NCBI GenBank assembly: GCA_021234155.1
Contig: JAJEKV010000001.1
Span: 37,682,826 to 37,746,825, forward strand
DNA: 64,000 nt
Direction of reading: 5' to 3'
Source of the DNA: Isoetes taiwanensis
Taxonomy: Eukaryota; Streptophyta; Lycopodiopsida; Isoetales; Isoetaceae
Shown here: one piece after another, positions 59,266-64,000 of the stretch
Layout of the letters: each line of letters begins with the position of its first letter
How positions within the stretch are numbered: the stretch's first letter is position 1
Notes under the pieces: model-generated
What the model was told of the DNA's origin: nothing
The model's input: the letters and a program-made list of their open reading frames with translations, nothing else
Database searches by the model: none
Translations under genes and position numbers: made by a program

Positions 59266-60788
59266 ATAGGCACAATATGGAACAACGAAGTTGCCGCAAC
59301 ATTTATTATTTATGGAGATATTTGTCTTTCAGAAGGCCACAAGAATTTTAGTGTCTGATACACGACAAGATGGATCAATAAAAGACATGCATTTTTAGGT
59401 TAAAACCAAATCCAAACACTACGAAGAATGCTATGCAATTGCCTATGGCTTTAGCAGGAATCCTCACTCATGGGCATGGTCCTGCTTCATATGGTCATTT
59501 TGCCACATGGAATTGGTCATTTGACCCAAATTTACAATAGGTTCTATTGCCAAATGTTTGCGGAATTTAGAGAGTTACAATGTTGGAGATAGAGGAGATT
59601 TAACTCCAACTTTCACCTCAGCAACACAACCCCTTCATAAAGCATTATTGGCAAGAACAGATGGCAAGCAATTAACCGAGTCGAACATCATGATTTTAAG
59701 CCTCTGCCAAAAGTTCTACTCTTGCAGGTTGACAATTGTGTCTCTGAGAATAAGAATCGATTTGTCTTGGCATATTTGGCAATGTTAGTGGCAAGGGGGC
59801 ATTTTAAAGAGATAGTAATGGCGTTTCTTATGGTTAGACATCCACATGAAGATATTGATGCTTTCTTTAGCAGATTTGGAGACAGTTTAAGAAAGAGGCA
59901 TGCACACACTTTGCCACAATTATTTGAGATGTATGAAACATGTGTATCTGCTAGAAATGTTCCATATCTCATACAAGAAATCCCTGATTTTAAAAAATTT
60001 GTGGATGGCTATATAGAAGATGGCCGCAATAAATTGGTGGGACATACGAAGCCATTACATTTTCGGTTATATCTAGATGATAAAGGAGATCCTAGAATGC
60101 AGTATAAGGTGCATCCTCGCCTGAAGATGGTATTGATTTTTTAAAAAAAGATGATGCTGGTAGACAAATATTGCCCAAAGGTGAACCTGAGTCTGTGCCC
60201 CTTAATGAACATATGAGGGAAGAGGAACATATCATATCTGGCATTTCAAAATACATAGATTTTTGGAAAATCGGGTTAAATGGACATTTTGGTTCCAAAT
60301 ATCAAGAAGTAGTGCGACCAATTATTTCATATTGGGAAAATGTCATAGCAGAACTAAATTGATCTCCAGTAAGAAATTCCAAGTTGCAAGATGGATTTTG
60401 GCCTCGTTCACAGTGGATGCTCCATCAACATCTAGATGTTGTTCCTATAATGATGACTGACAAGGAAGAAGATCATAAAGTGGTGTATTGTGGCCCTGCA
60501 AGTGGTGAACCAAAAGAGGAGTTTAAACCTGAAAAAGACATTATGGAAGGTATGTTTCTCATTGTGAGGCCTGATGATATGAAAGGAACTCCATTTTTGC
60601 TAGATGTTGCATTGACTAAACTGACTAAACAAAAGGATGGACTAAAAGATTGTCTTCGAGTTCACATCCAATGGTGGAAGCCACTCACTAAAGGTAGGAA
60701 GAGTTTAAAAGATCAATACAATGGATGTTGCTACAAAAGATGGAAGCCAAATCCAAGTGAACAACAGCGATGGGTGGATGTCCAATAA
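59266..60788 (+). pseudogene. DUF7869-type gene copy 2, core and C-terminal part
   Basis: Resumes with HNMEQRSCRNIYYLWRYLSF and IHDKMDQ, followed by a stop. Core motifs LQVDNCVSENKNRFVL (59713-59765) and HPHEDIDAFFSRFGDS (about 59840-59885) are intact; in place of the P-G-H of copy 1 it has V-R-H. After shifts near 60140 and 60360 the C-terminal region (VYCGPASGEPKEE, LRVHIQWWKPLTKG, CYKRWKPNPS) ends at 60788. Several stops make it a pseudogene. Confidence 0.7.
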
Positions 60789-60790
60789 GT

Positions 60791-61075
60791 AATCTATGGT
60801 TGGAAGACAAAGACCTCTGCAGTTTCCATGAAACAGCTTGAAAAAATACCCGACGATGTAGTTGCTATTGTCCAAAGTCATTTGGAATTACGTACTGGTG
60901 ATTGATAATAAATGCAAAAGTACAATTCATTTTCTTCGCAATGGTTTCTTCTCTATACTAATACTTATTGTTGGCACGATTACGAAATAACAGAAGATCA
61001 AACACTCAATGTTTCAAATCATTATAAATATGAACAAGTCTAAAAACCTTGAATAAGTCTAAATTTTCCTAAATA
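60791..61075. other. No gene seen
   Basis: AT-rich sequence between DUF7869-type copy 2 and the chromovirus remnant; nothing recognised. Confidence 0.4.
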
Positions 61076-62288
61076 CGTCATCATTTTGAGATTCGAGATG
61101 AACTCCTGTTCCATGATGGGCTTCTGTATGTGCCAGATGCTGCTTCTAGGCTTCGGGTTCTTCAGGCTTGCCATAACTCACCTATGACCGGACACTTTGG
61201 AGTAGCCAAGACTCTTGAACTTATTAGTCGTGAGTATTAGTGGCCTGGGTTTTGTCGCTCTGTCGAAGTTTTTATTCGATCCTGTGATATCTTCTATCGA
61301 GCAAAGGTTCCAAGACATCTTTCTCATGGTCTTCTTCAGCCACTGCCGGTTCCAGATGGACCTTGGAAGAGTATTTCTATAGACTTTATTCCAGAGCTGC
61401 CACTTTCTCGGGGTTATGATGCCATCATGGTTGTTGTTGATCGTTGATGGCTTATTTCATTCCCTGCAATATCACTATAACCAGTGAAGGAATAACTGAT
61501 CTTCTTCTTCGTGAAGTAAGACTTCATGGATTGCCAGATATTATTGTCAGTGATCAGGGACATCCGCTCATCATCTAGAAAGTAATGGGCAAGCAGAGCG
61601 CATTAATCAGACTCTGGAGCAATATTCAGCATACTTGTTGGTCCCTTATGTCATTGGCAATGATTCTATCAATCCTAATGCCGAGTCTCGACTTGAGAAA
61701 CTCCAAATTCTTCAATTAGATCTTCAGCACCATCTTTTTCGGGCACAGGAATGCTATCGGCATTATGCCAATTTACTCGGCAGGAAGCTCTTGCATTTCA
61801 TGTTGGTGACCTTGTCTGGCTTCTTCATAGGGAACTCCCTACCTCATGTCCCTGCAACAAGCTTGACTATCGTCATCTTAGTCTTTACCAGATCACGGCT
61901 CGGATCCGCGATGTGGTATTTCGGCTTGAGCTCCCTCATGCTATTCGCCTCCATCTAGTATTCATGTTTCTCTATTTGAGCCCTACGCAGTTAATATTTT
62001 TCCGAATCACGTTCCTCCACTGCCAGCACCCGTGGAAATTGATGATCATGAGGAGTTCGAGGTTCGAGAGATTTTTGGACTCCAACTTTCTGCTTCGGCG
62101 ATTGTATTACTTTGTCGATTGGGAAGGTTACTCATCAAGTAATAGAACTTGGGAGCCTGCCGAGAATCTGACTAATACTCCTGATAAAATTGCGGAGTTC
62201 CGTCGACATTACTTGGATAAGCCAAGCTCTAGTACTCTGGCTCTAGCTCCAGCTCCGAGGAATCGTCGTCATCATAGGAGGGGGGTGG
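61076..62288 (+). pseudogene. Chromovirus integrase-chromodomain remnant
   Basis: FEIRDELLFHDGLLYVPD and ACHNSPMTGHFGVAKTLELI give the integrase zinc domain (second Cys pair partly lost: SCDIFYRAK). PWKSISIDFIPELPLSRGYD carries the first catalytic Asp. After decay around 61450-61740 come HVGDLVWLLHRELP (61790 on) and the chromodomain RLYYFVDWEGYSSSNRTWEP with IAEFRRHYLDKP (62090-62225), whose Trp cage residues are kept. GGAGGGGGGTGG just before 62289 is the polypurine tract. Only the 3' end of pol remains. Confidence 0.8.
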
Positions 62289-62775
62289 TGTGACAATTAT
62301 ATGGAATTCGTATCATTCGATCATTATACTTATATTTGCAAAAGATAATCATCACAAGGATGCAAAAAGGTAGTTGCACAAGGCAAGGTTTGAACTCGCA
62401 ACCTTCTAGTTACGAGTCATGCATTTTTGTCAAGTGCGTGTTTACAGAAGGTTCTAATAATATTCTAGAACCTACATGCATGCAAGACATTTGGCACAGT
62501 CTCGTCCATTGGATTGGCGCGCTCCTGTTCGTTGGCCTAGATATATATAGAGTTACCTCCTTCTTATCGAACCATTCCGGTTCAATGCAAGTCCTGAGCC
62601 TTCTAGGCATTTGTCTCGTATTCCTGCTTGCCTTCGAGCCATTATATTCGTGATTCTTCATCATATATCAGATTGTTTGCCAATCTTGGCTTATTTCTTG
62701 CGTATTTCTTCTGTATTTTTCTTGTTTCCGAGTAGATTCCAGGGATAGGTTTTGTATGTACGAAATCCAAATTCC
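62289..62775 (+). mobile_element. Probable 3' LTR of the chromovirus remnant
   Basis: Starts TGTGACAATTATATGG immediately after the polypurine tract. The right end is uncertain; CCTGACG near 62775 is a candidate for a decayed ...CA terminus. It includes a tRNA-like segment (62378-62440). Confidence 0.5.
62378..62440 (-). other. tRNA-like / SINE-like segment
   Basis: The minus strand reads GACTCGTAACTAGAAGGTTG then CGAGTTCAAACCTTGCC: an anticodon-arm-like stretch and a perfect pol III B box (GTTCAAACC). No acceptor stem or D-arm pairs around it, so this is a tRNA-derived fragment and not a gene. Confidence 0.4.
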
Positions 62776-62864
62776 TGACGTATAAAGTTCAAAAATACGT
62801 TTTTTTTTTTTTGAAAAAAATGTGTTTAATGTATTTTAAGGTCGCCAGCCGGAAAAAAAAAAAA

Positions 62865-63125
62865 TCGTGTACGCGAAACCTTTAGAAATGCGTATGCGAA
62901 AACATCTTTGTGTATGCGACACAAACAAATTTGCTGCGCAAAATTTGAATCTGAGTTTTGCATACGCGGTTTTCTCAGTTTCGCGTACGCAAAAATGTTT
63001 TTGCGTACGCAAAACTGAACATTTCGCGTACGCGAAACTCCCGAGCGTTCGTGGACACTATTTATATGGTTTCGCGTACGTGAAGTTTTTTTATATATTC
63101 GCGACGCGGTTTTTCAATTTTTGCG
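62865..63125. repeat. Cluster of TTTCGCGTACGCGAAA-type palindromes
   Basis: About nine CGCGTACGCG-related motifs in 260 bp, several with flanking TTT/AAA arms. One is exact (TTTCGCGTACGCGAAA, near 63023-63038); others are TTTCGCGTACGCAAAA, TTTTGCGTACGCAAAA, TTTGCATACGCGGTTT and TTTCGCGTACGTGAAG. No coding sequence. Confidence 0.85.
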
Positions 63126-63240
63126 CCCACAAAGAAGGTATCTTCTGCGCCAAACCTTCCAACATGCCCCTCAAAAACTAATTTTTTTTTGTTTTTCTTA
63201 GTTTTTAGGCAAAAAGTACACGAGAAACCTCCAAATGAAT

Positions 63241-64000
63241 TTAGATGACCTTACTCTGCAAATGGAAATCTGTGAAGCCCAACCCTCCAGCAAACATAGG
63301 TTTTATAGACTTAGACCATACAATCTTAATCATAGTCCCTGCTTCATTTCCACCCCAAATAAAATTCCTAATAACATCCACAATCTCTTGAAACTTTGAC
63401 TGAGAAGCAAGAATGATAGAAGCCATATAGACATGAGCGTTGCTTAAGACATGCTTAGCAACTGTCACCCTTCCAGGCATAGAAAGTTTAGCAATATCCC
63501 ACCAAAAATGATGCCTTCGTAACCCTTCTATTATGACATCTCAAGCATCAAAAGTTGAGACATGAATACCCATACCAAAAAGTTTGGTTGCCTTCCCCTG
63601 AGGCAACATCTTCCAGGATAAGCAAGAACACATGCTGGAATTTCATCATCTAAAGTACATAGAGCAGAACACTTTTGCCAACCGATTAAAACTCCAGAAG
63701 CTAAGGAAAATGCGCCAACAAAAGCTTTGCATTTTGAAGATTATCTTCTTCTGTTGTGAAGAATAGAAAGGTACCATTGCATATTGATTACATATTTCTC
63801 GAGAGCCATTTTCCATAGGTAGACCCCTAACCACATCATCCTCAGGAGCACTAGAAAACAATTGTGAAAGCACCTATGCCACTATTGTAAAAAGCAATGG
63901 AGCCAAGGGGCAACCTTGACGAACTCCTCTACCAATAGAAAACACTGTAGAGGGCTCTTCCTGAAAGAGTATCGTAGATCTATGTTATCATAATTAAGAA
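63241..64000 (-). mobile_element. Antisense L1-like LINE copy, right edge
   Basis: GRGVRQGCPLAPLLFTIVA (near 63900), VLSQLFSSAPEDD and GSREICNQYA (63780-63873), then VTVAKHVLSNAHVYMASIIL and GGLGFTDFHLQSKVI (63241-63480). It matches the plus-strand LINE at 5744-6480 block by block. Where that copy has HADDTSLF, this one has YAMVPFYS, so the catalytic Asp pair is lost. Similarity ends near 63200; the element continues beyond the window. Confidence 0.8.

Noticed and set aside
1-64000. Functional tRNA or rRNA genes
   Set aside because: I searched by eye for tRNA arms and rRNA cores and found only the B-box fragment at 62378-62440; weak cases could be missed without a covariance search.

Overview
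The window looks like repeat-rich intergenic DNA of a land plant. I see no bacterial-type genes, operons, rRNA or CRISPR. The evidence for a plant is: LTR elements primed by the initiator-Met tRNA motif TGGTATCAGAGCC; a chromovirus and a second Ty3/gypsy lineage with 5-bp target duplications; L1-like LINEs; hAT and Harbinger-like MITEs; GT-AG introns; and a captured histone H3 with the plant H3.3 residues Y41 and L90. A tyrosine-recombinase (DIRS-type) retrotransposon and two copies of a DUF7869-type gene point, by inference only, to a non-seed plant such as a fern, lycophyte or bryophyte.

Layout. 1-0.4 kb: fragment of an unknown gene leaving the left edge. 1.1-3.9 kb: DUF7869-type gene, copy 1 (+), with one frameshift. 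4.0-6.5 kb: L1-like LINE (+). 6.5-14.4 kb: DIRS-type element (-) with Gag, RT-RNase H, tyrosine recombinase, 129-bp direct repeats and a possible extra zinc-finger ORF. 14.4-16.5 kb: LINE tail and a degenerate solo LTR with its PBS. 16.5-19 kb: a different LINE (-). 19.5-24.3 kb: one or two decayed intron-containing genes (-) with FCP1/NIF-like, Asp/Glu-rich and ParB-like parts. 24.3-27.8 kb and 52.6-53.5 kb: one tract carrying many copies of the palindrome CTTCCAACACATGTTGGAAG, plus a Harbinger-like MITE, a probable SINE and a DIRS remnant.

That tract is split by a nested pair of LTR retrotransposons. The outer Ty3/gypsy element (27961-52585, TSD AAATG) carries gag-pol, a long ORF after pol, and a small Cys-rich ORF on the opposite strand with its own TATA box. 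Inside its post-pol ORF sits a 13.5-kb chromovirus (29129-42650, TSD CCTCA/CCTCC), which in turn contains a 353-bp hAT MITE. Upstream of gag the chromovirus has three accessory ORFs. The first is a 413-aa protein whose last 99 residues are a complete, indel-free histone H3 fold. Together with the integrase chromodomain of the same element this is the most striking observation in the window.

Farther right, DUF7869-type copy 2 (53.7-60.8 kb) is split by a 4.17-kb TIR element (55097-59265) that carries an array of long palindromes; removing the insert and one target duplication restores the reading frame. 61.1-62.8 kb holds a chromovirus integrase-chromodomain remnant and its 3' LTR. 62.9-63.1 kb holds another palindrome cluster (TTTCGCGTACGCGAAA). 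63.2-64 kb holds an antisense copy of the 4-6.5 kb LINE family. Most coding regions carry stops and frameshifts, so few of these elements could act autonomously; the H3-fusion ORF and the outer integrase ORF are uninterrupted.
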